The position numbers and the translations under genes were made by a program. Positions 35,544-43,897 of a stretch of 45,086 nucleotides of DNA are shown piece after piece; the stretch's first letter is position 1, and each line of letters begins with the position of its first letter. The DNA comes from a bacterium (GTDB lineage Bacteria; Chloroflexota; Dormibacteria; UBA8260; Bog-877): contig JAJYWT010000098.1 of NCBI GenBank assembly GCA_021791345.1, forward strand, positions 1 through 45,086, in the 5' to 3' direction. Below the pieces are notes generated by a model. That model was not told where the DNA came from. It saw only the letters and a list, made by a program, of their open reading frames with translations, and made no database searches.

Positions 35544-36629
35544 ATGAGGCGCAAGCTCACCTGGCTGGTAGCCACCCTCAACCACCCCCGCGCGCGGGCC
35601 GTGGTCGGTGCCCTGGTGGCGGCGGTCCTGTTGGCGCTGGTGCTGACGAAGGTCTCGATCGCGCGGGTCGAGGCCGCCCTCGCCCATGTCTCGGTGCCAC
35701 TGCTGGTGCTGGCGGCCCTGCTCGCCGTTGCCTACGTGGCGATGCGGGCCTGGCGCTACCACCTGTTGCTGGGGCGCGGCTCGTGGGTCGCGACCATGGG
35801 GGTGACCGCCGCCAGTTGGGGTGCCGGGCAGGTGCTGCCCGGTCCCGGCTCCGATGCCGCCTTCATCTGGTTCGCCAAGTCCGATCTGGACGCCTCCGTG
35901 ACCCGCGGCACCGGGGCGGCCTTGGTGGCCCGGCTTTTGGATCTGGCCAGCCTGGCCATGATCCTGCTGGTCTCGGCGGATCTGGCGGGGGTGCGCCTGG
36001 CCCGCCCGCTGCGAATCACCGCCGTGGCCCTAGCCATCGGTTTGGTGGTCCTGCTGCTGCTCTTCTTTGTGCGCCCGACCCGGAGGTGGTTGCTGGCCCG
36101 GGCGGAGCGGCTGCCGGTGGTGGGCTCGTTCGCCGTCCGCGCCGAGGTGGCGCTGGCTGATCTCAGCAGCTCCCGCGTCGTCGCTGGCCTGGTGGTGTCC
36201 ACGGTCCTGGCCAGAGTTCTCGCGGCGCTGGAATACCTCTGCTTCTTCTGGGCCCTGGGAGCTCATCTCAGCTTCTGGCAGGTGTGGCTGGCGCTGGCGG
36301 TGCGGACGCTGCTGTTCGCCCTGCCGGTCCAGGGGCTTGGCGGCCTCGGGACATCCCAGGTCTGGTGGGCTGGCGGATTGGCCCTGGCCGGGTTGCCCCT
36401 CACCGCGGCTCTGACCCTGGGCCTTGAGGTCCAGGTCCTCGATCTGGTGGTGGCCCTCCCGGAGGGGTTCCTTGGGTGGCTGGCGCTGCGGGTCCGCCGC
36501 CAGGTGAGCACGGGCGGTCCGCATCCGGTGCCGGTGGCCGAGTCCATTACTTCACTCTCGCCCCCGGCCCCCGCCACCGCGCCGCCTCGGGAGCTGACGG
36601 GGTCGCGCGGCCCCCGTTCGCGGGGCTGA
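35544..36629 (+). CDS. Flippase-like membrane protein (lysylphosphatidylglycerol synthase TM family)
   Basis: 361 aa with about eight transmembrane helices and the family's RAWRYHLLLG turn near 68 and PGPGSDAAFIW near 99. The C-terminal half has ALPVQGLGGLGTSQVWW, the characteristic P-x-x-x-G-L-G pattern. Family members flip lipid-linked sugars or support lipid synthesis. The substrate is unknown. ATG start. It is 109 bp after the GH36 gene and convergent with the crt operon. A Pro-rich tail of about 35 residues follows the last helix. Confidence 0.8.
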   Translation: MRRKLTWLVATLNHPRARAVVGALVAAVLLALVLTKVSIARVEAALAHVSVPLLVLAALLAVAYVAMRAWRYHLLLGRGSWVATMGVTAASWGAGQVLPGPGSDAAFIWFAKSDLDASVTRGTGAALVARLLDLASLAMILLVSADLAGVRLARPLRITAVALAIGLVVLLLLFFVRPTRRWLLARAERLPVVGSFAVRAEVALADLSSSRVVAGLVVSTVLARVLAALEYLCFFWALGAHLSFWQVWLALAVRTLLFALPVQGLGGLGTSQVWWAGGLALAGLPLTAALTLGLEVQVLDLVVALPEGFLGWLALRVRRQVSTGGPHPVPVAESITSLSPPAPATAPPRELTGSRGPRSRG

Positions 36630-36697
36630 GCCACTCCGCTTGCCGGCCGGGCCAAGGTGAGGTCCGCGGTGTCGCCGCCGGTTTCGGCCCGCGGCAC

Positions 36698-37528
36698 TCA
36701 GGGGGCCAGCAGCGCGTGCATCACCCCGAGAAGTTTGCGGTGGGAGGGAACGACGGCCCGGCAGGGCCGGCGGCGGCCGCGGCCCTCGCGTTCTATCTGC
36801 CGCAGAATCTGCCGATACATGAGGCCCGCGGCCTTGACCGGTCTGCCGCCGCGCCGGAGCATGGCTGTGCCCGGCAGGGCCTGCTCGTACCAGTGGTCGG
36901 CGATGGCGATCTCCACCCGGAGGAGCAGGGTCCGGTCGTCGTGCCTGAGGTCGCTGACCCCGGCGAGGGCAAGGGTCTGGCGGGGCAGGTAGCAACGTCC
37001 CCGGCCCAGGTCCTCGTCGATGTCACGGAGGATGTTGGTGCGCTGCATGGCGATCCCCAAGGCGCGGGCGGCCTGGTCGGCGGCGGGGTCCACCACCCCC
37101 AGGATCGACGCCATCAGCCGACCCACGGTTCCGGCCACCTGGTAGGCGTAGAGGTTGAGATCCGCCTCGGTCTCCACCGCGAACGGGTGCATGTCCCGGA
37201 GCTGGCCGCGGCAGAAGTCGGTCACCGCGTCTCGGGGGAGCCCCGGGTAGCGACCGACGAGGTGCTCCAGGATCTCGGTCTCCTGACTCGTCACCAGCCC
37301 TCTCTCGCTCCAATCCATCGCACCCAGCAGGCGGTTCTCGGCGTCCACCGCGCCGAAGTCCACCAGGTCGTCGAGCTGCCGGCACACCAGGTAGAGCAGG
37401 TACACGTCGGGGCGCACCCCGGCGGGCAGCAGCCGGGTGGCGAGAGCGAAGGTTCGGGCCACCCGGTTGGTGGTGGCGATCGCCTCGTCAAGGTAGGTCT
37501 GGATGGCCGGGGACGTGCTCAGCGCCAC
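36698..37528 (-). CDS. crtB: Phytoene synthase
   Basis: Condenses two geranylgeranyl-PP into phytoene. Both Mg-binding motifs are visible: DDLVD (53-57) and RDIDEDL (168-174). The length of 276 aa is at the short end for CrtB. GTG start overlaps the crtI stop by ten bases, so it is the last gene of the carotenoid operon. No GGPP synthase (crtE) lies in this window, and its substrate must come from elsewhere. Confidence 0.93.
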   Translation of the reverse strand: MALSTSPAIQTYLDEAIATTNRVARTFALATRLLPAGVRPDVYLLYLVCRQLDDLVDFGAVDAENRLLGAMDWSERGLVTSQETEILEHLVGRYPGLPRDAVTDFCRGQLRDMHPFAVETEADLNLYAYQVAGTVGRLMASILGVVDPAADQAARALGIAMQRTNILRDIDEDLGRGRCYLPRQTLALAGVSDLRHDDRTLLLRVEIAIADHWYEQALPGTAMLRRGGRPVKAAGLMYRQILRQIEREGRGRRRPCRAVVPSHRKLLGVMHALLAP

Positions 37529-39039
37529 CTGGCCACCTCCTCCTCGAGGAGCAGCCCGCTGGTGAGAGCTGCCCCCATCAGCACTCCCGGGATCCCGGCG
37601 CCGGGGTGGGTGCCCGCGCCCACGTGATACAGCCCGCGAACTCGGCGGTCCCGATTGGGCTGCCTGAAGTAGGCGGACTGGAGCAGGGTCGGCTCCGGGC
37701 CGAAGGCGTTGCCCAGGTGCGCGCGCAGGCGGCTCTGGAAGTCCACGGGGCTCCAGCTCCGCTCCAGCACCAGCGACGAGCTGAGGCCGGAGAGGCCCAA
37801 TCCCTGGTCTGACTCCATGGCCTCCAAGACCTGGCGCCGCACCTGGGTCTCGGCCCGGCTCCAGTCGAGGCCGGACTTCAGATTGGGCACTGGAAGAAGC
37901 ACGCTGAGGGAGTCTCCTCCGGGCGGGGCCATCGCAGGCTCGGAGCGTGCGGGGGCGTGAAGGTACAGGCTGGGAGACCGCCCGAACCGGCCCAGCTTCG
38001 TGACATCGCGAATGAAGCCTGGGTAGTCGTCGCCCACCAGCAGGGTGTGGTGGGCGAGTTGGGGGAAGGCTCGGCTGGTTCCCAGATACAGCAGAAAGCA
38101 GCTCATGGTCGGTTCCGGACCGGAGTCGGCGCTCTCCCCCAAGAGCCGGCGGGTCTCCACCACGTCGGCGTTGCTGACCACGTAGTCGGCGGGGTGGACC
38201 ACCCCGCCGCTGGTCCTCACCCCGCTCACGCGGTCATCCCGCTGCAGGATCTCCACGACCGGGTCGCCGAACTCGAGGGTGGCGCCCGATCCCAGCAGGC
38301 GGACCAGAGCCTGCACCAGGGAATAGACACCCCCCTGCGCGTACCACACCCCCGAGTCGATCTGCAAGTACGCGAGGGCAGCGTAGACGGCCGGCACCCG
38401 ATAGGGGTCACCGCCGATGAAGAGGGGATGAAACGAGAATGCCTGGCGAACATGGGGCTCCTCGAAGTAGGTCTCCACGAAGTGCTCCACCGACCTGATC
38501 GCGCCCAATCTGGCCATCGTCGGCACCAGGCGCAGGAAGTCATGGACCCTCAGGAAGGGACGGGTGCCCGCTCCCAGGATCGCCTGCTCGTAGATCCGCC
38601 GGCTGTGGGCCAGGAAGGCCGGGTAGCGGCGGGCATCGCGAACGCTGAACCGCCCGATCTGATCGGTCATGCTCGCGAAATCGGCGGAGAAGTCGAAGTG
38701 TTCCGCCCGGGCTCGCCAGTGAATGCGGTAGAAGGGCTCGAGCCGCTGCAGGCGAAGCTGGTCCGCGGTGCTGGTGCCGGCCAAATCGAAGAGCTCGTCC
38801 AGCAGCTGCGGCATGGTTATGAGCGATGGGCCGGTGTCGAAGGTGTGCCCGCGTTCGCGGATCTGGCCGGCCCGTCCGCCCGCGGTGGCAGCCGCCTCCA
38901 CCACGGTGACCTCCGCTCCCGCCGCCAGCAGCCGCAGCGCGCACGCCAGCCCGCCCAGGCCGCTCCCGATCACCACCACCCTGGGCGCGCGCCTTCCGCT
39001 GCGCCTCTGCGCCGTGGGTTCCGCGAGCTGAGTGGTCAC
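37519..39039 (-). CDS. crtI: Phytoene desaturase
   Basis: An FAD enzyme converting phytoene to lycopene, 506 aa, the usual size for bacterial CrtI. The dinucleotide site VVVIGSGLGGLAC is near 21-33 and AAATAGGRAGQI near 49-60; GHTFDTGPSLITMP follows. The C-terminal substrate region RGLYHVGAGTHPGAGIPGVLMG is typical. I start at the GTG overlapping the stop of the fusion gene (GTGA at 39036-39039). The frame is open further upstream only as a shadow of that gene. The number of desaturation steps cannot be told. Confidence 0.95.
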   Translation of the reverse strand: MTTQLAEPTAQRRSGRRAPRVVVIGSGLGGLACALRLLAAGAEVTVVEAAATAGGRAGQIRERGHTFDTGPSLITMPQLLDELFDLAGTSTADQLRLQRLEPFYRIHWRARAEHFDFSADFASMTDQIGRFSVRDARRYPAFLAHSRRIYEQAILGAGTRPFLRVHDFLRLVPTMARLGAIRSVEHFVETYFEEPHVRQAFSFHPLFIGGDPYRVPAVYAALAYLQIDSGVWYAQGGVYSLVQALVRLLGSGATLEFGDPVVEILQRDDRVSGVRTSGGVVHPADYVVSNADVVETRRLLGESADSGPEPTMSCFLLYLGTSRAFPQLAHHTLLVGDDYPGFIRDVTKLGRFGRSPSLYLHAPARSEPAMAPPGGDSLSVLLPVPNLKSGLDWSRAETQVRRQVLEAMESDQGLGLSGLSSSLVLERSWSPVDFQSRLRAHLGNAFGPEPTLLQSAYFRQPNRDRRVRGLYHVGAGTHPGAGIPGVLMGAALTSGLLLEEEVARWR

Positions 39040-41048
39040 GAGGTGGTTGCCCCCGCGGCTTCCCGCAGCCTGGAGGAACCTCCCCGGACCGGCACTCGTC
39101 CGCGGAGACCGTCGCCGACTGACTCCAGCTGAAACGCCAGGGTCAGCACCCAGGTGACCGGGTGCCAGCAGATGCTGGAGAGTGGCTGGCGATCCCACCG
39201 CGCCCCCAGCAACCGCAGGCAGATGAGCGAGACGAGGGCGACCAAGGAGGCTGCGAGGGCGGCGCTGTCGCGGTAGAGCACGGCGAGGACCGGCAGGACC
39301 AGGGGAAGCAGCTGGGTGCAGATGACCGCTGCCGCCCCAGCCAGCGCCACCGCCAGGGAGTTGCCGACGCTGGGGTAATGGCTGCGGCGCCAGAAGCGGC
39401 GCACGTCCGCGGTGGAGGTGCCTCCTGCCACCTGCACCAGCTCGGTCCCATTGAGCACCAAGACCGGTCCCGCGGTGCTCGCGACCGCCCGGGCCAGAGC
39501 CCGGGCCGGCTGCTCCGACCCGGCGATGGCCTGATGGCGACCGCTCATCCGGTAGGCGGAGCGCGTCACCACCAGGCAGGGCTCGAACGCCAGGGAAAGT
39601 CCGGCCCACCGCCCGCGCGCCCAGGTCTGGGCAAAGATGGGCGTCCAGCAGTGCCGGATCAGCGCGACCGCGGGCAGGAGCGCCCGCTGCGCGGTGCTGG
39701 CCATAGCCTGTCCCGGGAGCAGGGAGACCATCGCCGCCTGCCTTGTTCGCAGCGAGCTCACCGCCTCGGCCATGGCCTGCGGAGCGAGAGTGGCTGGCGC
39801 CCCGACGAAGGCCAACAGCTCGCCAGTAGCCCGCTGGGCACCACGGTCCGCTGCCCAGCATCGGTCGGTCCACCCCTCCGGAGTGGGGCCGGCCACGACC
39901 AGCACCCCGTCCGGTCCCAGAACCGAGGCCGCCTCCTCACGGCAGCCAGCGGTCGCCGCGGCGGTAACCACGATGAGCTCCAGCCTTCCGGGGTAGGCCT
40001 GTCGCAGCAGGGAGGCACAGCGGCGGCCGACATCACCCGGAGGGCCGTCGGCGGTCACGATCACGCTGACGGCGGGCAGGGGTCCGAACGGCGGCTTGGC
40101 CGCTGCCCGCCGCAGGGCGAGCTGGTTGAGGATCAGCGTGCCCAGCGAGGCCAGGACTCCCAGTGCGGCGGCCCCGGCGAGCAGCTCCAGGATGCTGATG
40201 CGGTCCCATCCCCACGCCCGCAGGTAGAGCTGGGTTATGACGAAGCCGGCCAGAAGGTTCATCGCCATGAAGCCCCTCCAGGCGCGCCGGGCCTGCTGGG
40301 CGGGATCCTCACCGAGGCATGACCCGGCCAGCAGCACGTAGGGGAGCAGGGCGGCCGCGGCCACCAGCTCCAGGCCGCCGCCGACTCCCAGGATGACGAT
40401 CGCCAGCGAGTAGGCGGTGGTGGCGAACAGGGCGGCGCCACGCTCGCCGATTGCGGTCGCGATCGATCCGATGCCCGCCTGGCGGTCATAGCCCACGTCT
40501 TGGATCGCGCCCAGCGCCTGCGACGCCATCGCCCAGAGCGCGAAGGCTGCGAGCAGTCGCCAGGGGAACGCGTCCAGGCTCAGGCCCGCCACCAGCAGGC
40601 CGCATACCGCCGGCAGGACGAAGTGCGAAGCGCTGGTCACGGAGTCCAGCACGGGGATCACCTTGGTCCGGGCTGGCGGGACGGAGTAGGCGAGGGCGGC
40701 CACGACCGTGACCCCGAGCGCGATACCCACCGGGGGCCCGCCCAGGTAGGCGATGGCACCCAGCAACGGCAGGTTGGTGAGAGTGATCGAGGCTATCAGG
40801 AGGGGAGCGCCGCTGGGCGCCACCAACCCGCCTTCCAGCCCGCCCTTGCGGGGATTGAGCCGATCCGACTCATAGTCGAACAGGTCGTTGACCCCATAGA
40901 GGAGCAGGTTGTAGGGACCCAGGAAGTAGAGGAAGCCCAGGATCAACGCCCAACTCGGGGTGAGCCTGAACGCCAGCGCCGCCGCCAGGAACGGGAAAGC
41001 GGTGTTGATCCAGCTGGCCGGGCGGCTCGCGACCAAGAGCTGCTTCAC
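39036..41048 (-). CDS. UbiA prenyltransferase fused to a degenerate glycosyltransferase-2 domain
   Basis: 670-aa fusion. Residues 1-290 are a UbiA-type membrane prenyltransferase with the two Asp motifs NDLFDYESD (54-62) and DVGYD (184-188). In a crt operon this fits a lycopene elongase (CrtEb type) adding C5 units to give C50 carotenoids. A linker helix follows, and residues about 325-560 are a GT2-like fold (AVSVIVTADGPPG, then PEGWTDRCWAADRGAQRATGELLAFVGA, close to CrtQ/CrtX-type enzymes). The expected acidic motifs are gone: VTAAAT replaces the first V-D-D, and FVGA replaces L-D-A-D. It ends with two or three helices. GTG start, nine bases after the crtYf-like gene; the crtI start overlaps its stop. 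Confidence 0.85.
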   Translation of the reverse strand: MKQLLVASRPASWINTAFPFLAAALAFRLTPSWALILGFLYFLGPYNLLLYGVNDLFDYESDRLNPRKGGLEGGLVAPSGAPLLIASITLTNLPLLGAIAYLGGPPVGIALGVTVVAALAYSVPPARTKVIPVLDSVTSASHFVLPAVCGLLVAGLSLDAFPWRLLAAFALWAMASQALGAIQDVGYDRQAGIGSIATAIGERGAALFATTAYSLAIVILGVGGGLELVAAAALLPYVLLAGSCLGEDPAQQARRAWRGFMAMNLLAGFVITQLYLRAWGWDRISILELLAGAAALGVLASLGTLILNQLALRRAAAKPPFGPLPAVSVIVTADGPPGDVGRRCASLLRQAYPGRLELIVVTAAATAGCREEAASVLGPDGVLVVAGPTPEGWTDRCWAADRGAQRATGELLAFVGAPATLAPQAMAEAVSSLRTRQAAMVSLLPGQAMASTAQRALLPAVALIRHCWTPIFAQTWARGRWAGLSLAFEPCLVVTRSAYRMSGRHQAIAGSEQPARALARAVASTAGPVLVLNGTELVQVAGGTSTADVRRFWRRSHYPSVGNSLAVALAGAAAVICTQLLPLVLPVLAVLYRDSAALAASLVALVSLICLRLLGARWDRQPLSSICWHPVTWVLTLAFQLESVGDGLRGRVPVRGGSSRLREAAGATTS

Positions 41049-41057
41049 GGCCCCACC

Positions 41058-41330
41058 TCACCAGGAGTAGACGGTGATCGCGGTCAGGTAGAGAGCCAGG
41101 CCGTAGAGGAGATCCTCGAGCGGCATCCGGACGATCCGGATGCCGCTGAGGAATTGGGGAGCGTAGGAGAAGACGCCGATCCAGGTGAGCCCCACGTCGG
41201 CTCCGATGGTGAGGGCGGCGAACACCCCCATCCCCACCCAGAGGGAGCGGTCGCGGAGAACGCCCCTCCAAGCGGCGAGACCGAGTGCCAGGACCAGAGC
41301 GATGGTCGCGGCCAGGGAGTACTCCCTCAT
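41058..41330 (-). CDS. Lycopene cyclase half-subunit, CrtYf-like
   Basis: 90-aa three-helix membrane protein with the cyclase-domain motif MPLEDLLYGLALYL (69-82). The heterodimeric lycopene (C50) cyclases of actinobacteria consist of two such small subunits; this and its overlapping neighbour match that pattern. It would cyclise the ends of the elongated carotenoid. ATG overlaps the previous stop as ATGA. Which of the pair is CrtYe or CrtYf is assigned only by order. Confidence 0.85.
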   Translation of the reverse strand: MREYSLAATIALVLALGLAAWRGVLRDRSLWVGMGVFAALTIGADVGLTWIGVFSYAPQFLSGIRIVRMPLEDLLYGLALYLTAITVYSW

Positions 41331-41623
41331 GCGCCCAGGCGCCGGACGCCCTTCCAGATGGCGACCGAGATGAGGGTCAGAAAGCCGAGCAGGATGGGCT
41401 CCTCCAGGGGGATGCCCGGAGGGAATATCACCGTGTTGAGCGCGGGATTGCTGTGGAACCAACCCAGCAGCGCCCCGGCGGCATCGAAGCCGAGAAAGAG
41501 CGGCACGGTGACCGCGATCGCCCGGAGCAGCCGCCGGCCGGCTACGCCAAGACCCAGGCGCCGGTCCAGCGTCAGCACGCCCGCCCAGCTCACCAGCAGG
41601 GCCAACAGGTACAGAAAGCGCAT
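41327..41623 (-). CDS. Lycopene cyclase half-subunit, CrtYe-like
   Basis: 98-aa membrane protein with three helices (MRFLYLLALLVSWAGVL; RAIAVTVPLFLGFDAAGALLGWF; LLGFLTLISVAIW) and the cyclase motif GIPLEEPILLGFL. It pairs with the gene it overlaps. I start at MRFLYL, where the first helix begins. The ATG overlaps the stop of a 37-aa leader ORF (TGATG) and has no ribosome site of its own, so translation probably depends on that ORF. Confidence 0.85.
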   Translation of the reverse strand: MRFLYLLALLVSWAGVLTLDRRLGLGVAGRRLLRAIAVTVPLFLGFDAAGALLGWFHSNPALNTVIFPPGIPLEEPILLGFLTLISVAIWKGVRRLGA

Positions 41624-41736
41624 CAGGCACCCGCTGCCTCCATGCGAAGTGACCGGCCTTGCCAGCGTGCCTGCTCTCTCGGCCAACCGGCTCCAGGCCG
41701 CTCGATCGAGGTGCGGTTGAGCGCTGCCTCCGGCAT
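41623..41736 (-). CDS. 37-aa leader ORF of the carotenoid operon
   Basis: The ATG is preceded by AGGAGAGGAG at a good distance, the best ribosome site of the operon. The product MPEAALNRTSIERPGAGWPR and onward ends ...RMEAAGA and is polar, without a helix or known motif. Its TGA shares a base with the crtYe-like start. Its role may simply be to feed ribosomes into crtYe. No attenuator hairpin or codon run was seen. Possibly not conserved. Confidence 0.45.
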   Translation of the reverse strand: MPEAALNRTSIERPGAGWPREQARWQGRSLRMEAAGA

Positions 41737-42023
41737 CACGAATCTCCTCTCCTGCCCGCGGCGGACAGTCCTCAGGCTCTGTAGCTGGTACGCTCCGAGC
41801 CCTCGATTGGACCACCCGGCAGCGCAAGCCGTTGCGGGGTGGGCTCGTCCAGCCGGAATTAGCTTAGCAGATAAGTGAGCTGGCGAGAGATATGGGTGGC
41901 ATCCACCAAATTTCCGATCCGGAAGCCGGGTCCCAGGCGAGGCTGCCGATCAGGTCATGCGGAGCCGGGAGACGACCCGGCCGGGGGCTGCCCCGATCGG
42001 GCCGCCTGCCGCGGTTGCGGATG
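41737..42023. other. Upstream region of the carotenoid operon
   Basis: About 290 bp with an AT-richer island (41850-41930). It contains the inverted repeat CTTA-GCAGA-TAAG at 41863-41875, a possible MarR-type operator. No clear -35/-10 pair was found. No gene on either strand. Confidence 0.4.
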
Positions 42024-42530
42024 CTACTCCAGCTCGGAGTTGACAGGCGGAGCGCTGTCCAGGCTTCTCGTGTGGGCGGAGATGCGCGCCTCGATGTCCA
42101 CCAGAAGCTGCCGCAGCAGCTCCAGCTCCTGGTCCGACCTGCCGCTCAACATCTCGGCGAGGGAGTCGTTGAGGTCTCCCAGGCTCCGCCGGGCGACCTC
42201 CCGGGCGCTCTCTGTGACCTCCACTCTGACCTTGCGCCGGTCATGCGGGTCCTCGGTGCGACGCAGGTGACCTGAGCTCTCCAGGCGGTCGATGATGCCC
42301 GTCACCCCTCCGCTGGTGACCCTCAAATGCGCCCCCAGCTCGGTCGGGGTGACCGCGCCGCGCCGCGAGACCAGGTTCAAGGTCCGGACCTCGGTGAGGG
42401 TCATGCCCAGGTGCCTGGACGTGGCGTCGCTGTGCTGCTGCATGCTGGTGTTCAGATCCCGGATCGCCCGTAGCACCGCGGCCACCTCGGCCTTGCGTGC
42501 CGGGCGCGCCGGTGACTTCATAATGGCCAT
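42024..42530 (-). CDS. MarR-family transcriptional regulator
   Basis: 168-aa winged-helix dimer protein: GAVTPTELGAHLRVTSGGVTGIIDRLESSGHLRRTEDPHDRRKVRVEVT is the MarR DNA-binding core with the D-x-R-x-x wing. It lies 288 bp upstream of the crt leader ORF on the same strand and 74 bp from the divergent redox gene. In Corynebacterium a MarR-type repressor (CrtR) controls the crt operon in response to isoprenoid pyrophosphates; this could be its equivalent, but regulation of the redox gene is just as plausible. Start at ATG 42530; a GTG just upstream overlaps the palindrome at 42531-42543. Confidence 0.88.
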   Translation of the reverse strand: MAIMKSPARPARKAEVAAVLRAIRDLNTSMQQHSDATSRHLGMTLTEVRTLNLVSRRGAVTPTELGAHLRVTSGGVTGIIDRLESSGHLRRTEDPHDRRKVRVEVTESAREVARRSLGDLNDSLAEMLSGRSDQELELLRQLLVDIEARISAHTRSLDSAPPVNSELE

Positions 42531-42543
42531 CACTGCGACAGTG
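42531..42543. promoter_or_regulatory. Palindrome CACTG-CGA-CAGTG in the MarR/redox-gene divergent region
   Basis: A perfect 5-bp-arm inverted repeat covers the MarR start. A TACACT box (42545-42540, minus strand) overlaps it, so a bound repressor would cover the MarR promoter. It is the best candidate for autoregulation by the MarR protein. Confidence 0.5.
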
Positions 42544-42604
42544 TATGCGAGCCGGCAGCATACCCTGCGCGCCCGACTGCAACCGGCCCGGCGGGAGCGG
42601 CGAG

Positions 42605-43810
42605 ATGGCGATCACGGTTTACGGTGCGCCCTGGTGCCCTGACTGCCGGCGCAGCAAGGCCTTCCTGAACGCTCACGCGATCGATTTCGAGTGGGTGGAC
42701 ATCGACCAGGACCCGGCGGGGCTCGCCGCGGTCGAACGGCTGCAGGGTGGCGGCCGCACCATTCCCACGATCGTGTTTGATGACGGCACCCACCTGCTGG
42801 AGCCCAGCGACGAGGAGCTGGCGCGCAAGCTGGCGATCAAGGTGGAGGCGGAGCGTCCCTTCTACGACCTGGTGGTGGTGGGGGGTGGTCCCGCTGGCCT
42901 GGCTGCCGCCATCTATGCCGCGCGGGAGGGGATCACAGTGCTGGTGGTGGACTCCGGCGGTCTCGGCGGCAACGCCGGCGTGACCGAGCGCATCGACAAC
43001 TACCCCGGCTTTCCCGAGGGCATCGGAGGAGCGGAGCTGATGAGCCGGTTCATCCAGCAGGCCAAGCGGTACGAGGTCGAGCTGCTGGCCGGGGCCAGAG
43101 TGGCCACCATGGGTCCGGACGGGGCCGACGCGCGCCTGGAGTTGGCGAACGGCCAATCGCTCTCGGCCCATGCGGTCCTCATCTGCTCCGGCTCCACCTA
43201 CCGCCGCCTCGGGGTCCCCGGTGAGGAGAAGCTGATCGGGGCCGGGGTCCACTTCTGCGCGACCTGCGATGGCCCGTTCTACCGCGGTGCGGACGAGCTG
43301 CTGGTGGTCGGCGGGGGCAACGCCGGGGTCGAGGAGGGGATGTTCCTGACCCGGTTCGCCAAGCGGGTCAGGATCGTCCAGAACCAGCCGGAGCTGACCG
43401 CCTCCAAGCTGCTCCAGGACAAGGTGCGCGCGGACCGGCGGTTCGTGATCCACACCGACACTGAGATTCGCGAGCTGCGCGGGGACCAGCGGCTGCAGGA
43501 GGTGGTGGCCGTCAATTCCAAGACCGGCGAGGAGAGCCGGTGGCATCCGGCCGCCGCCTTCATCTTCATCGGCCTCGACCCCAACTCCGAGGTCGCGTCT
43601 GAACTCGTCGATCTGGACCCCTGGGGCTTCATCAGGACCAACGACTCCTACGCCACCCGGAGCCCCTGGCTCTTCGCCGCCGGAGATGTGAGGGCCGGCT
43701 CCACCAAGCAACTGGCGTCGGCGGTGGGGGAGGGAGTGGCGGCGCTGCTCGCGATCCGCAGCTATCTGCAGCAGCACCACCATCTCCCCGCAATCGATCC
43801 CAACGCGTAG
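42605..43810 (+). CDS. Mycoredoxin-thioredoxin reductase fusion
   Basis: 401-aa flavoenzyme fusion. Residues 1-80 are a glutaredoxin/mycoredoxin domain with CPDC (11-14) and the mycoredoxin-like TIPTIVFDDGTHLLEPS. Residues from about 87 are a complete thioredoxin reductase: FAD site YDLVVVGGGPAGLAAAIYAARE, redox pair Cys218-Ala-Thr-Cys221 (HFCATCDGPF), NADPH site LLVVGGGNAGVEEGMF and the end GDVRAGSTKQLASAVGEG. It may pass electrons from NADPH directly to a low-molecular-weight-thiol mixed disulfide. ATG start with GGGAG upstream. Divergent from the MarR gene. Confidence 0.9.
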   Translation: MAITVYGAPWCPDCRRSKAFLNAHAIDFEWVDIDQDPAGLAAVERLQGGGRTIPTIVFDDGTHLLEPSDEELARKLAIKVEAERPFYDLVVVGGGPAGLAAAIYAAREGITVLVVDSGGLGGNAGVTERIDNYPGFPEGIGGAELMSRFIQQAKRYEVELLAGARVATMGPDGADARLELANGQSLSAHAVLICSGSTYRRLGVPGEEKLIGAGVHFCATCDGPFYRGADELLVVGGGNAGVEEGMFLTRFAKRVRIVQNQPELTASKLLQDKVRADRRFVIHTDTEIRELRGDQRLQEVVAVNSKTGEESRWHPAAAFIFIGLDPNSEVASELVDLDPWGFIRTNDSYATRSPWLFAAGDVRAGSTKQLASAVGEGVAALLAIRSYLQQHHHLPAIDPNA

Positions 43811-43897
43811 CTCCACTGGTCAAGGGCCGCCGCCAGGGGCTGTCACCGGGGCGGTCGGTTACCATGTGCCGGCGGGGAGCGATCAGGGAGACACAGG

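Noticed and set aside
39040..39873. Extra 270 residues before CrtI
   Set aside because: They are the shadow of the UbiA/GT fusion gene; CrtI starts at the GTG overlapping that gene's stop.
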